NCBI GenBank assembly: GCA_032716605.1
Contig: CM064502.1
Span: 37,200,895 to 37,264,894 of the forward strand
DNA from: Paralithodes platypus
Taxonomy: Eukaryota > Arthropoda > Malacostraca > Decapoda > Lithodidae
DNA: 64,000 nucleotides
Reading direction: 5' to 3'
Shown here: in pieces, positions 44,303-55,387 of the stretch
Numbering within the stretch: the stretch's first letter is position 1
How the letters are laid out: each line of letters starts with the position of its first letter
Translations under genes and position numbers: made by a program
The notes under the pieces: model-generated
Seen by the model: only the letters and a program-made list of their open reading frames with translations
The model's database searches: none
What the model was told of the DNA's origin: nothing

Positions 44303-44540
44303 CCTACCATTCCTGTCTGACATGACAAATCTGGTTGGACCGAATGTGAATTCCAGGTTGACCATATGTGTTGTAAATACTCTGTCACACCTTTCACTCT
44401 GCAGAGATTACTTGTTTAAAATTGCACAAGTGTATTGCAGAATAGCAATATACTGGAAAATTCACAAACTAAATAATAGTTATCGAGCTTCCCAAATGAA
44501 AAAACAAAGCAGGAAATCTTTAATTTTGAAACATGTGTAG
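44292..44540 (+). pseudogene. Frameshifted C-terminus of the THAP transposase
   Basis: In the +1 frame relative to 42781-44302: LCSLPFLSDMTNLV, then LCRDYLFKIAQVYCRIAIYWKIHKLN to TAG at 44538-44540. The position and the basic, aromatic-rich end fit the tail of P-type transposases. A single indel around 44290 would join them, so this copy is probably inactive unless a tiny intron is present. Confidence 0.6.
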
Positions 44541-44933
44541 TGCTAACAGGTTCACATCAGGCCTAAGATGCTCGGGGAATAAGTGTGGTTATTTTCAGCC
44601 CATTTACTCCAGCCCTGTTTTAGTTACAGAGATTAGAAGTAATACTTTCTGGCCTAACTATAATGAACAGGGTATAGTAGTAGTAGCAGTTGTAGTGGTG
44701 GTGGTGTATTCACAAACAATGTTACATAGTCATAAGAATGGCTTTATAGGTGGTGATGGAGTATTAGGCTACAGTATATAATCACAATGTTCTGTAGTGT
44801 TAAGAATAAATATACAAGGTGGTGGTGGTGGTCTACTGTACTGCAGGCTATTACATATTCATTATGTTCTGTAGTTTATATACTATACTGTAAACTCTAT
44901 ATACTTGTGTTTCTTTTTCATGAATATGTACAT

Positions 44934-46421
44934 TCTGACATACGGAGCCCTGTATGTTAATTTAAGAGTTAGAATTAGAGTTGAAGGAGTGTCAAACTAC
45001 CCAAGCGGCGAAGCAGACTAGCGAGCGAACCAGCGAGTGGGAAACCAGCTCGTCCGCATACCAGCAAACAAGCCTTCACACCTGCGTGCGTCATAGGGGA
45101 CCCTGCAAACTACTTCGATGACCCGACGCTATGACGTATGATCGACGCCAGGAGACCCCATTGGTCCACGCACCTGCTATGCAACTCGAGGAGCTATGAT
45201 AGGGGCGCGCACCATCACTCGCCTCCTGATTCGTTCCTACACCATCATTGTTTAGTATATAAGACCCGAGTAGTGGGCATTCAAATCAGTCTCATTTGGA
45301 GTTGGGGAAGGTGAACTTGCAGCTGGAGGAAGACGGGGTGAAGTATTATAATGGGATTGTGACTGTCAGTCAGATTATATAAGTGTGTGTTAAGTGTGTT
45401 CCGTGTAAACACTTACGTTATGTTGGTTAGTGAGATATGTGATTGGGAATTAAACGTTGAACGCTACTATTATGTACGTAACTATTTGATTGGGAATTAA
45501 CGGTAACGCTACTATTTTGTACTTAACTATTTTAGTTGACTAACTTGTGGACTAAAGCAACTCTTTAAGTAATTGGGTTATGATGAAAGTAATACTATTG
45601 TTTTATATTAATACTTACGAGTTCTTTAATTTTCTTTTAATTAAGCTTACATTGCTTAACGGTGCTTAGTACGGTGATGCTATTGTCTCATATTAGTAAT
45701 ATCGCCTTAGACTAACATGGCTGTGTTAATATTACTTCTAGTGATTTTCTAAGCTGAAGACAATTCTTTTAGCTTCAAAATATTATTTTTGCTTTTCATA
45801 TTATTTGAGTGAGACCTGAATCGAATCTATGAAGCGATCCTGTAACTTAATTTACTCATAATCAAACTTCAATATTACGTGGTTAAGACATACATTTGAC
45901 TAATTATTAAATATATATCTAACTTTTTATGTGACTTTGATATAAATCCTGATGATAATAATAATATAATACTGTTAACGTAAGACAAGAACCAAGAATA
46001 ATTACATTAAATATAAATAAAAGGACATATAAGAAAACTATCTATTCATTCCAAAAAGGGTAAGAGACAGAAATATTCTTACTTTAATATTTATCTTTCA
46101 AGACTTTTTATAGAATTAATAGTCCTTCTTTAGATATAACTGCTTCGGTCCATAACCATAGCCTACTAAGCTTCGGTTAAATAATAATTCTTTATAAATA
46201 CTACATGACTTTAATTAGTTTCAGTATTTTTCATAATTAAAGAGTATCAGTCAATAAAGGATACTAAGTCCTAAGATCCAAAAAGGAAAGGAAGCAACAA
46301 CAGGAAATAATTTTATTAGATTTTACTTGTGTTTTGCCTTCAGCTGACTGATACCTTAATATATATCTCTGTGCTATCTAGATTCATCAAGTTAACCACT
46401 TGAGGATCAAGATACGTAACA
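44934..46421 (+). repeat. 5' LTR of the second Gmr1-like element
   Basis: Starts TCTGACATACGG and ends GATACGTAACA. Compared by eye with the 3' LTR there are roughly a dozen substitutions or small indels over ~1488 bp, so ~99% identity. A TATATAAG box lies at 45256-45263 in the same relative region as in the first element, followed 30 bp later by TCAGTCTCATT, a plausible initiator. Confidence 0.92.
45256..45263 (+). promoter_or_regulatory. TATA box of the 5' LTR
   Basis: TATATAAG, 322 bp into the LTR, with candidate initiator sequence (ATCAGTCTCATTTGG) about 30-40 bp downstream. An identical arrangement is in the 3' LTR at ~51070. Confidence 0.6.
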
Positions 46422-46434
46422 GAAGAGTTTGATT

Positions 46435-47850
46435 ATGAGTAAACAAACCGTTTTGACAGGGCAGGCTCGAGCCACGTATTTGTCAGAAGTAGCAGAGGTT
46501 AGGCAGGATTATGACAATCTCAAAGAAGCTATCCTAAAAACCTATCAATTGCAGCCTGAGGCTTACAGGCAATCTTTCCGTAAAAAACAGAAGAAAGTAG
46601 AAGAAACCCATAAGGTATTTGCCAGGACCATGACTAAAACGTTCAATCATTGGGTCAAGAGTAAAAAAGTCACAAGCTACAACGATCTGAAGGAGTTGGT
46701 CCTGTTAGAAAATTTCCTATGGAAAATTGATTCTTCCGTAGCCTATCATTTCAAGGGGAAAAAGGTAGATTGTCTTGCCGACGCCGCTGACATGGCTGAC
46801 GCATACGTGCTCAACAACAAATTTCGTGGAAAGAAGCCCTACGATAATTCTAGTTCTAATTTTAAGTATCCCAATCACAAATCTGACAGACCCAGTCACA
46901 AGCCTATAACGTCTTCCCCAGCTAGCCAAAATAGAATTGTTCCCCCAACTAAAAATGCGACTCAGGGCAATGGTAACAGAGGTGGGCCCCAAATTAATAG
47001 TAATGCTCAAAGAGAGAACGTTCCCGTATCCCCTAAAGTATGTACTTTTTTTGGCATGAGAGGCCACCTAGTTTATCAGTGCTGGGCCAAGGAGAAAACC
47101 GAGAGATCGGGGCAGACAGTTGCCGCCATATCTCAAACTCCATATGTGCCTTTAATGCAGGACTCCCGACAGAAGGAGTACCTAGCACCAAAAGTTCCTT
47201 TAATGCAGGACTCCCGACAGAAGGAGTACCTAGCACCAAAAGTTCCTTTAATGCAGGACTCTCGACAGAAGGAGTACCTAGCAGCTAACGTAAATCATCT
47301 AGACAGGGGTGTAGTAGCATGTGTGGTGCAACCCACTAGGGTTAAGCCAATAATAATTTCACCATCAGTGCAGGACAGTTACCGTCCCTTTATTTCATCT
47401 GGCAACGTGAGATTAAATGGTTGTATGCATGAGGTAAAAATTCTGAGAGACACAGGTTCTACTAGCACCCTCATGGTGACTCCTTACACTGAGTGCCCAC
47501 CTGGCGAACCAGTTGTAATGAGAGGTGCTGGAGGCCAATTTTATGCACACTTGGTAAAAGGCGAAATTGAATGTGAGTTACTACAGGGTGAGGCCACCAT
47601 AGCTTTGTGTAGGTCCCAAGATATCCCTGTGCCTGGGGTAACACTCCTTTTGGGGAATGATGTAGCAGGTGAGAAGGTCCGACCAGACCCCATTTTGTCA
47701 CTTTCCCCTGTTAACGAGCCACTAACCGGTGAGCTAGACAAGGAGATGCCAACAGTTTTCCCTGTGTGTGCTGTCACACGTTCAATGTCTCAAGTAGCAG
47801 TTCCCTCAGACAGAAATGTACCGAATGTAAGAGTTGATGAGTGTGAATGA
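46435..47850 (+). pseudogene. gag: Gag-protease ORF, N-terminus deleted
   Basis: Begins at ATG 46435 in the middle of a capsid-like helical domain (TVLTGQARATYLS, then LKEAILKTYQLQPEAYRQSF), so the N-terminal gag portion is missing. A zinc-knuckle-like CTFFGMRGHLVYQC has Phe where the second Cys of CCHC should be (~47041-47082). Three tandem 16-residue copies of VPLMQDSRQKEYLAPK (47149-47285) follow. An aspartic protease starts at LRDTGSTSTLM (~47443), with LLLGNDVAG (~47650) as its C-terminal motif. It stops at 47850, overlapping the pol frame by 14 nt. Confidence 0.88.
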
Positions 47851-48488
47851 CTCTCCAACTGTGCCTGATGATGTGACTGAGGTGGATTTATCTGACACCT
47901 TTATGGCTCATCTTGACCCTAACGATGACCATGAAACCCCTCCAAATTGTCCTAGTGGCCTGGTAGAGCTACAGAGAGATGATAGTTAATGCAAGGAGTT
48001 AGCTGCCAGGTCCGTGAGTGAAGAGGAATGTGAGGAGGGTGGTGAATGTTTCTACCTCAAAGGAGGAGTATTGTGGCATAGATGGAGACAGCCACACAGA
48101 CCAATCGATGACGGGGCTTGGGACGTCCATCAAGTAGTAGTCCCCAAACCTTGTCGTAGAGATATCATGGAAATGGCACATTGTATACCATTGGCAGGAC
48201 ACCTAGGTGTGAGAAAAACTCTAGACAGAATCAGAGCCCACTTTTACTGGCCAGGAATGCGTGCAGATGTAGTGGAGTTTTGTAGAGTGTGTCACACTTG
48301 CCAGATGACAGGAAAACCCAATCAGAAGGTGCCTGTACATCCTCTGGTGCCCTTGCCCGTCTTCGAGAATCCTTTTACTCGGGTGGTAGTGGACATTGTA
48401 GGCCCATTGCCTAAGACTTCCCAAGGTAACAATTATTTATTAACTATCATGGACATGGCAACTCGCTACCCAGAGGCTATACCCTTAA
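47837..48488 (+). pseudogene. pol: Integrase N-terminal half
   Basis: The frame is +1 relative to gag-protease and overlaps it, which would need frameshifting in an active element. A TAA near 47988 interrupts it. From 48014 it is open: zinc-binding region with AHCIPLAGHLGVRKTL and FCRVCHTCQ (48175-48305), then the catalytic core start VVVDIVGPLPKT with the first Asp (~48393). It is cut at TTAA 48485-48488 by an inserted element and resumes at 49129. Confidence 0.88.
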
Positions 48489-49128
48489 CCCGGCAAGCGC
48501 GATAGGCCTCACGGAAGGCTTCCTATAGGGAACGCGATAGGCCTCACGGAAGCAGGACCATAAAAAAAGCCTTCCATAAAAAAAAAGGGCCTATCAAAAC
48601 AAAGGAATTTGTCTCTAGGTGAGATAATTCCCCTCCAGTACTCATCCATGTAAATCTCACCCACCCCCCTCCCCTCCTTCCCCACCTTATTCCCTCCTCC
48701 CTCCCCTCCTCAATTATCACCTATTTTTCCTCTTATTATCATCATTTATCGGTTATTTTTCTCTCCCGCGATAATGTAGCACAAGTGGGTTGCATAAAAG
48801 ATCGTTATGCAACACCCAGACACTGGCACACACCGCCCCGCTCGTCTCAGTTGACTCCCAGACAGCGAGAGGGGAAGGCTGCCTGTCTCTCTCTCTCGCC
48901 TGAGATTATGACCGGGTGGCCAATATCTTCGTTTTTCACCACCCAAATGCTTTTCCCACTTATTTTAGCACTCTTGAAGGTTCATATATACATCATATAT
49001 GTAAAATAAAAGCATACCGAAAACAAATAATGGTTTATATTGTAAATATAACGAATTCTGTCAGAATCCAGGGCTAGAAATGTACAAATAACTACCCTAG
49101 CACCTACGTCTATATCGCGCTTGTCAGG
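48489..49128. mobile_element. TTAA-flanked element, 640 bp, inside integrase
   Basis: Flanked by TTAA at 48485-48488 and 49129-49132. Ends are CCCGGCAAGCGCGATAGG and, inward from the right, CCTGACAAGCGCGATATAG. Taking it out with one TTAA leaves the integrase reading frame continuous. It has no transposase. It carries a direct repeat AACGCGATAGGCCTCACGGA at ~48530 and a CT-rich segment at ~48660-48720. Confidence 0.92.
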
Positions 49129-50304
49129 TTAAGGACTACCTCTGCTCCAACTGTCATCAAGGAACTGCTCAAATTCTTCATCAGAATGGGTTTCCCCCAT
49201 GAGGTGCAAAGTGATTAAGGAACTAATTTTACCTCTAACATTTTTCAGCAGTCCCTGAAGGAGTTGGGTATCGAGCATGTTAAGTCTAGCACCTATCACC
49301 CAGAGTCAAGGGGTTCTCGAACGATATCATCAGACATTAAAGGGAATGTTACGTAAGTATTGTACAGAGACCGGAGTTGAGTGGGATAAGGGGGTACCTT
49401 TTCTTTTATTTGCTACTCGTGAGGTTCCAACTGAATCCCTGGGTTTTTCCCCTAATGAGCTAGTTTTCGGTCACCAGGTAAGAGGTCCTTTGCAACTATT
49501 GAAGGATAGCCTAGTTGGCCAGGAGGGGAACCAAAACCTCCTCAAGTATGTTTCAGATTTCAAAACCCGGCTGAGATCCTCATGTGAGTTTGCCGCTCAA
49601 AACTTGACAGTGGCTAAAAGCTCCATGAAGAACTGGTATGACAGAAAATCCCGTGAGAGGGAGTTTCAGCCCGGTGATGAGGTTTTGGTCCTGCTCCCCC
49701 TTTTTGGCCAACCTTTATCTGCCAAGTTCAGGGGCCCATATAAGATCATTCGGAGGGTGAGCATTACCGATTATCTAGTAACTACCCCAGACAGGAGAAA
49801 GCCCACGCAAGTATTCCATATAAATATGTTGAAACCCTACCATAGGTCCCCTGATTCCTCTCCTCCAGATTCTCCCACTGTGGCAGTGAATGTCAGGACC
49901 TGTGGACAGCCTGGTGCGGACGAAATCTTCAGTTCTCTTACTGACCCGCAACAGACTGTTCCAGAGCCTGAAGGTATCCATGTAGACTTTGACTTGTCAT
50001 GTAGCCTATCCAACTTTCAGTATAATTCAGTAGCTTGGGGGGGATTACCATCTAAACTATGTCATCTTCCCTCTGATCAAGCGAACCAACTAATCTCTGT
50101 TTTATCTCAGTCTCCCAGTGTGTTCCGTGATACTCCAGGGCTCACTTCTTTGGCCTTGCACGACATCGACGTAGGGGATGCAACTCCCATTAAACTGTCC
50201 CCCTACCATGTCTCTCCACAGCACAGGAGTATACTGCAGGTCGAGCTTGACTTCATGTTTTCAAACCAGCTGATCACAAGGGCCTTAATTAAGCCAGTGG
50301 AGTA
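49129..50304 (+). pseudogene. pol: Integrase C-terminal half running into RT start
   Basis: Resumes in LLKFFIRMGFPHEVQSD, the region of the second catalytic Asp. There is an in-frame TAA just after it (~49221), then a frameshift near 49300 before GVLERYHQTLKGML with the catalytic Glu. The C-terminal part has FGHQVRGPL, the GPY motif (~49736), and TPDRRKPTQVFHINMLKPY. After the linker comes the RT N-terminus: LHDIDVGDATPIKLSPYHVSP (~50155). TAG at ~50303. The order integrase, GPY, RT is the same as in 1-1863. Confidence 0.9.
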
Positions 50305-50650
50305 GTCCGGTCATACTTGTGCCAAAGCCAGACGGGAGCCATAGGTTTTGTAGGGCCTATAGGCAAGTTAATGCTGTCACAAAGAACGATACCTACCCAC
50401 TGCCACGGATCAAAGATTACATTTACCAGGTTGGCCTCATACAGCAGTAAGTTTAATTTAATGAGAGGATTTTGGCAATTAGCTCTCCCTTGTAGCGAGG
50501 TAAATATCATGCTTTAGTAGTGCGCTTTCAAGCCTTCAGCTGTGAGATGCCTTGCAGTTCGAATAACGCTCCAGCTACGTTCCGGCTATGTTCTGATGTG
50601 GTACCTGGAGACGTTGCCTACTTTGGGTGATATCCTTATTATATCCTCAT
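50305..50650 (+). pseudogene. pol: RT remnant, rest of RT and RNase H deleted
   Basis: Out-of-frame pieces TYPLPRIKD (~50390), MRGFWQLALP (~50460) and the region before the catalytic box (~50640) are recognisable. After ~50650 only 87 bp remain before the polypurine tract at 50737-50746, so ~1 kb of RT/RNase H is gone. Confidence 0.75.
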
Positions 50651-50746
50651 TATAATCTTGCTGTTACCAATCTGGTGGTGAATCTATTTATGTATTATGT
50701 TTAATATTATATGCTATACTCCTTAAACTCTTTTCTAGGGGGGAGG

Positions 50747-52236
50747 TCTGACATACGGAGCCCTGTATGTTAATTTAAGAGTTAGAATTAGAGTTGAAGG
50801 AGTGTCAAACTACCCAAGCGGCGAAGCAGACTAGCGAGCGAACCAGCGAGTGGGAAACCAGCTCGTCCGCATACCAGCAAACAAGCCTTCACACCTGCGT
50901 GCGTCATAGGGGACCCTGCAAACTACTTCGATGACCCGATGCTATGACGTATGATCGACGCCAGGAGACCGCATTGGTCCACGCACCTGCTATGCAACTC
51001 GAGGAGCTATGATAGGGGCGCGCACCATCACTCGCCTCCTGATTCGTTCCTACACCATCATTGTTTAGTATATAAGACCCGAGTAGTGGGCATTCAAATC
51101 AGTCTCATTTGGAGTTGGGGAAGGTGAACTTGCAGCTGGAGGAAGACGGGGTGAAGTATTATAATGGGATTGTGACTGTCAGTCAGATTATATAAGTGTG
51201 TGTTAAGTGTGTTCCGTGTAAACACTTACGTTATGTTGGTTAGTGAGATATGTGATTGGGAATTAACGTTGAACGCTACTATTATGTACGTAACTATTTG
51301 ATTGGGAATTAACGGTAACGCTACTATTTTGTACTTAACTATTTTAGTTGACTAACTTGTGGACTAAAGCAACTCTTTAAGTAATTGGGTTATGATGAAA
51401 TTAATACTATTGTTTTATATTAATACTTACGAGTTCTTTCATTTTCTTTTAATTAAGCTTACATTGCTTAACGGTGCTTAGTACGGTGATGCTATTGTCT
51501 CATATTAGTAATATCGCCTTAGACTAACATGGCTGTGTTAATATTACTTCTAGTGATTTCCTAAGCTGAAGACAATTCTTTTAGCTTCAAAATATTATTT
51601 TTGCTTTTCATATTATTTGAGTGAGACCTGAATCGAATCTATGAAGCGATCCTGTAACTTAATTTACTCATAATCAAACTTCAATGTTACGTGGTTAAGA
51701 AATACATTTGACTAATTATTAAATATATATCTAACTTTTTATATGACTTTGATATAAATCCTGATGATAATAATAATATAATACTGTTAACGTAAGACAA
51801 GAACCAAGAATAATTACATTAAATATAAATAAAAGGACATATAAGAAAACTATCTATTCATTCCAAAAAGGGTAAGAGACAGAAATATTCTTACTTTAAT
51901 ATTTATCTTTCAAGACTTTTTATAGAATTAATAGTCCTTCTTTAGATATAACTGCTTCAGTCCATAACCATAGCCTACTAAGCTTCGGTTAAATAATAAT
52001 TCTTTATAAATACTACATGACTTTAATTAGTTTCAGTATTTTTCATAATTAAAGAGTATCAGTCAATAAAGGATACTAAGTCCTAAGATCCAAAAGGAAA
52101 GGAAGCAACAACAGGAAATAATTTTATTAGATTTTACTTTTGTTTTGCCTTCAGCTGACTGATACCTTAATATATATCTCTGTGCTATCTAGATTCATCA
52201 AGTTAACCACTTGAGGATAATATCAGATACGTAACA
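50747..52236 (+). repeat. 3' LTR of the second Gmr1-like element
   Basis: Starts TCTGACATACGG after the AGGGGGGAGG polypurine tract (50737-50746). Ends GATACGTAACA, then ACAT. Matches the 5' LTR with about a dozen differences, including an ATAAT insertion near 52219. Confidence 0.92.
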
Positions 52237-52510
52237 ACATATATAAGATGTGATCTGCAATACAGCTGTAAACAATGAAGTAGCCTACAACTGTATAATT
52301 TCATTCTTCGTATAAATTTAGTTTCTTAATTATTTCCTTTCTGTTTATCTTAATATGTATTCAAAATCACTTATAAATGTTTATACACATGTGATATTAT
52401 CATACTGATATTATCTTCAGCATCAAGAGTAATGTGTATGGTTATTGAGATGAAGTGTACGCCAGCAAGAGTAGTGTTTCCTATTGGCCGCTAGAGGTGC
52501 TACCGTCGCG

Positions 52511-53490
52511 GCGAGCCCGGGCAATACAAAAAATTAACGCTGAGTGCCCCATCCTATTACTATTTACTATCCTTGACCAAAGTGAGATTAATTTTACTTC
52601 AGTGGTGGTAAGAATCAAAGCAGGAAATATGCAATTAAATAAACACGTGACCTATAGTATCAACCCTTAATAATAATAATAATGATGCGGGTGGGTCGAG
52701 TGTCTTCCTTGAATGAAACAACTATAAAGGTAAACATTAATACTCTCGATATACAAGAGGATGGATGGGTTGAGAGTTAAAATACTGGTACAAGGGCGGT
52801 ACGAGCCACGCTCATGGAGTGAGGGAGCGCGCGTGAAGCAGGTAGGCTGGCTACGGATAGTGACTTTTGAGCAGGTAGCTGGTCAGGTCATATAATTTAC
52901 TGCGATGTTGGAAAATACAATTCTAGTTTGTGTAAATACGAACTTGATCTCTGAGATATTATGATGAAACTAGGAGCAACGTATTATTTAATTCTTTTCA
53001 CAATTTACTATGTTTACTAAATTTAGGATTTGAACTTTATATTCACTTCAATCGAACGTATGTAATAATTACGAACTCGGTCGAGGAATTCAGATGTAAT
53101 GTTATTTATACAATTATTAATTAACTATAGAGAAATATCTACTATTTGTATATAAAGACAAAGTCTAATTAACCAAATGTGATTAGTTAACAGATGTCCT
53201 AGAAACGCTAATAATGGTAATAGCGTAAGGAAATAATTAACGAAATATTAATTATGTTAAAAGTGATGCACAAGACGAAGTTGTATTAGGGAAATACTCA
53301 GAAGGGTATTAACAAGATATCTGAACGAGTTAACAGTCTTAATAAGAATTCACCTTAATAAGCGGTGTATTCGAGATGATGGAACATTTAGATAAAAGAC
53401 ACTATGCAATGCTAGAATTCCTAGACAGTAAGAATCAGAATTATCTACATCAATAATCAAATGAACGGTAATACTAGTTCATAAAATAAT
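52511..53490. other. No supported gene
   Basis: AT-rich, with a short (TAA)n near 52671. A GC-richer patch lies at 52795-52850. No coding, RNA or transposon signals that I can place. Confidence 0.45.
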
Positions 53491-53708
53491 TACATAAGAA
53501 CATAAGAACATAAGAAAATGGGAGTCTGCAGAAAGCCGATTGGCCTAAGCAAGCCAGATCCCTGTCCCACACAACCATAATTACAAAGCCCAATTATAGG
53601 CTGAACACTCTAATACCCTGAGGATCATCTTACCAAACCGGTTAGAGATTAACGCAGGATTACGGGGGTCTGCAGAGCGCTGATTGGCCCAAGCCTGCTG
53701 ATCCCCCT

Positions 53709-54158
53709 TCACACCCAACCCTCCTCGTCCATATGCTTATCCAATTTTATCTTAAAGCTCCCTATCGTTTTTAATCCCACTATAGCACTTGGTAGTCCAT
53801 TCCACCCATCTACAACTCTGTTACCATACCAATATTTGCCTATATCTTTTCTGAAACGAAATTGATCTAATTTGAAACCGTTGGTACGAGTTATTTCGCT
53901 ATCACTGAGCTTTAGTACATTTGTCATGTCCCCTTTGTTAATCCCACTAACCCACTTGAACACCTCTATCATATCCCCTCTAACTCTGCGTCTCTCTAAC
54001 GAATGTAAGCCTAATTTCTTCAACCTTTCTTTATACGGAAGATTTCTAATATTATGGATAATTTTTGTCATTCTACGTTGTACTCTCTCCAATGAATCTA
54101 TGTCCATTCTGTAATAAGGACACCAAAATTGAACAGCATAATCCATATGGGGTCTCAC
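53709..54158 (-). pseudogene. LINE-B C-terminal domain
   Basis: In frame with the RT ORF upstream; only a TAG at 54165-54167 separates them. It starts RPHMDYAVQFWCPYY, then RVQRRMTKIIHNIR, RGDMIEVFKW, TRTNGFKLDQFRFRKD, GNRVVDGWNGLP and ends KLDKHMDEEGWV. Same architecture as the end of LINE-A. Confidence 0.88.
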
Positions 54159-54164
54159 TAATGA

Positions 54165-55358
54165 CTAGTAAAGTTTTAAGATAACATCAGCAGTTCTGTT
54201 ACTCACACTCCTAGAGATGAACCCGAGAATCCTGTTTGCCTTGTTTCGAACGCTTATACACTGTTGTCTAGGCTTCAAATCATTGCTAACAAACACACCT
54301 AGATCTTTCTCACAATTCGAGTTTTCTAATTCCATATTAGCTAGTTTATATTTAACATTTGTATGCATCTTCCCTATCTTTAATACCTTGCATTTGTCAA
54401 TGTTAAACTTCATCTGCCAATTTACTGACCATTCGTGTAAGGTATCTAGATCCCTTTGGAGGCACTCTATATCTCTATCTGAATCAATTGTTCTCCCCAT
54501 TTTGGTATCGTCTGCAAATTTACTTATCCTACTAGTTATACCTAAATCAAGGTCATTTATGTATATAACAAACAACAGAGGACCTAATACAGATCCCTGG
54601 GGGACACCACTTTTGACTGCTCCCCATTCTGACTTCGTACCATTTATGCTGACTCTCTGCTTCCTACCAATTAGCCATGACCTAATCCATCCCAACAACG
54701 CCCCACCTATTCCATGCGCCTCAACCTTTCTCATGAATCTCTCATGGGGGACTCTGTCGAAAGCTTTACTGAAATCTAAATATATTATATCATATGACTT
54801 GTCATTATCTACTGCTTCATATACCTCTGAGAAAAAACTAAGCAAATTAGTAAGGCAAGAACGTCCCTGAGTGAATCCATGCTGAGAAGAATTTATTAAA
54901 TTAAATGTATCTAAGTGGTTTCTAATTTTACTAGCAATAATTGACTCTAGTAGCTTTCCTATGATTGATGTAAGACTAATGGGACGGTAATTGGATGCTA
55001 TTGATTTGTCACCTTTTTTGAAGATCGGAACTACGTTTGCAAGCTTCCAAGTTTCTGGAACTATACCTGTCTCCAATGACTTGTTAAATAAAAATGTTAA
55101 TGGATAACTTAACTCATCCCTACATTCTTTTAATACTCTAGAATATACCTTATCAGGACCAGGCGATTTATGAGGTTTCAGTCTGTCAATTTCCTTAAGC
55201 ACATCATTTCTACTTATAGTAATCGTACTTAACCTATTTTCTATACTATCGCTATATACCTTACGAACTTCTGGAAACTGTGCCAAATTTGCATTAGTGA
55301 AAACGGAAAGAAATTGACTATTTAATGTACTGCACATTTCTAAATCATTTTCTGTCAT
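54165..55358 (-). pseudogene. LINE-B reverse transcriptase
   Basis: Carries the RT blocks in order: SNYRPISLTSIIGKLLE, QHGFTQGRSCLTNLL, IIYLDFSKAFDRVPH, SGVPQGSVLGPLLF, SKFADDTKM (catalytic FADD, ~54530), and the NWQMKFNIDKCKVL thumb region. It ends early at TAG 54165, where related LINE-A reads LYNSLVRP. One indel just upstream (~55385) separates it from the endonuclease ORF. Confidence 0.92.
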
Positions 55359-55387
55359 TTCTCCTATCGAAGTTTTAAGGGGACCAA

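Larger units (their letters stand above)
44934..52236 (+). mobile_element. Second Gmr1-like LTR retrotransposon, internally deleted
   Basis: The target duplication ACAT (44930-44933, 52237-52240) defines it exactly. It has two ~1.49-kb LTRs. Internal order: gag with zinc knuckle, protease, integrase, then the start of RT, with RNase H deleted. The primer-binding site and the N-terminal half of gag are missing: gag begins only 14 bp after the 5' LTR. A TTAA element interrupts integrase. The insertion lies in the 3' part of the THAP transposon. Confidence 0.92.
41801..52505 (+). mobile_element. P-element/THAP9-like DNA transposon, split by an LTR element
   Basis: Internal parts are a THAP exon, an intron-like gap and a transposase ORF (41928-44540). 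Candidate terminal or subterminal inverted repeats are CCTAGCGGCTGATAGGAA then AACACT near 41811-41835, and inward from the right CCTCTAGCGGCCAATAGGAA then ACACT near 52468-52495. The inner flank at 44541-44933 and 52237-52460 would be its 3' UTR, joined once the LTR element with its ACAT duplication is removed. Exact ends and the expected 8-bp duplication were not resolved. Confidence 0.6.
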
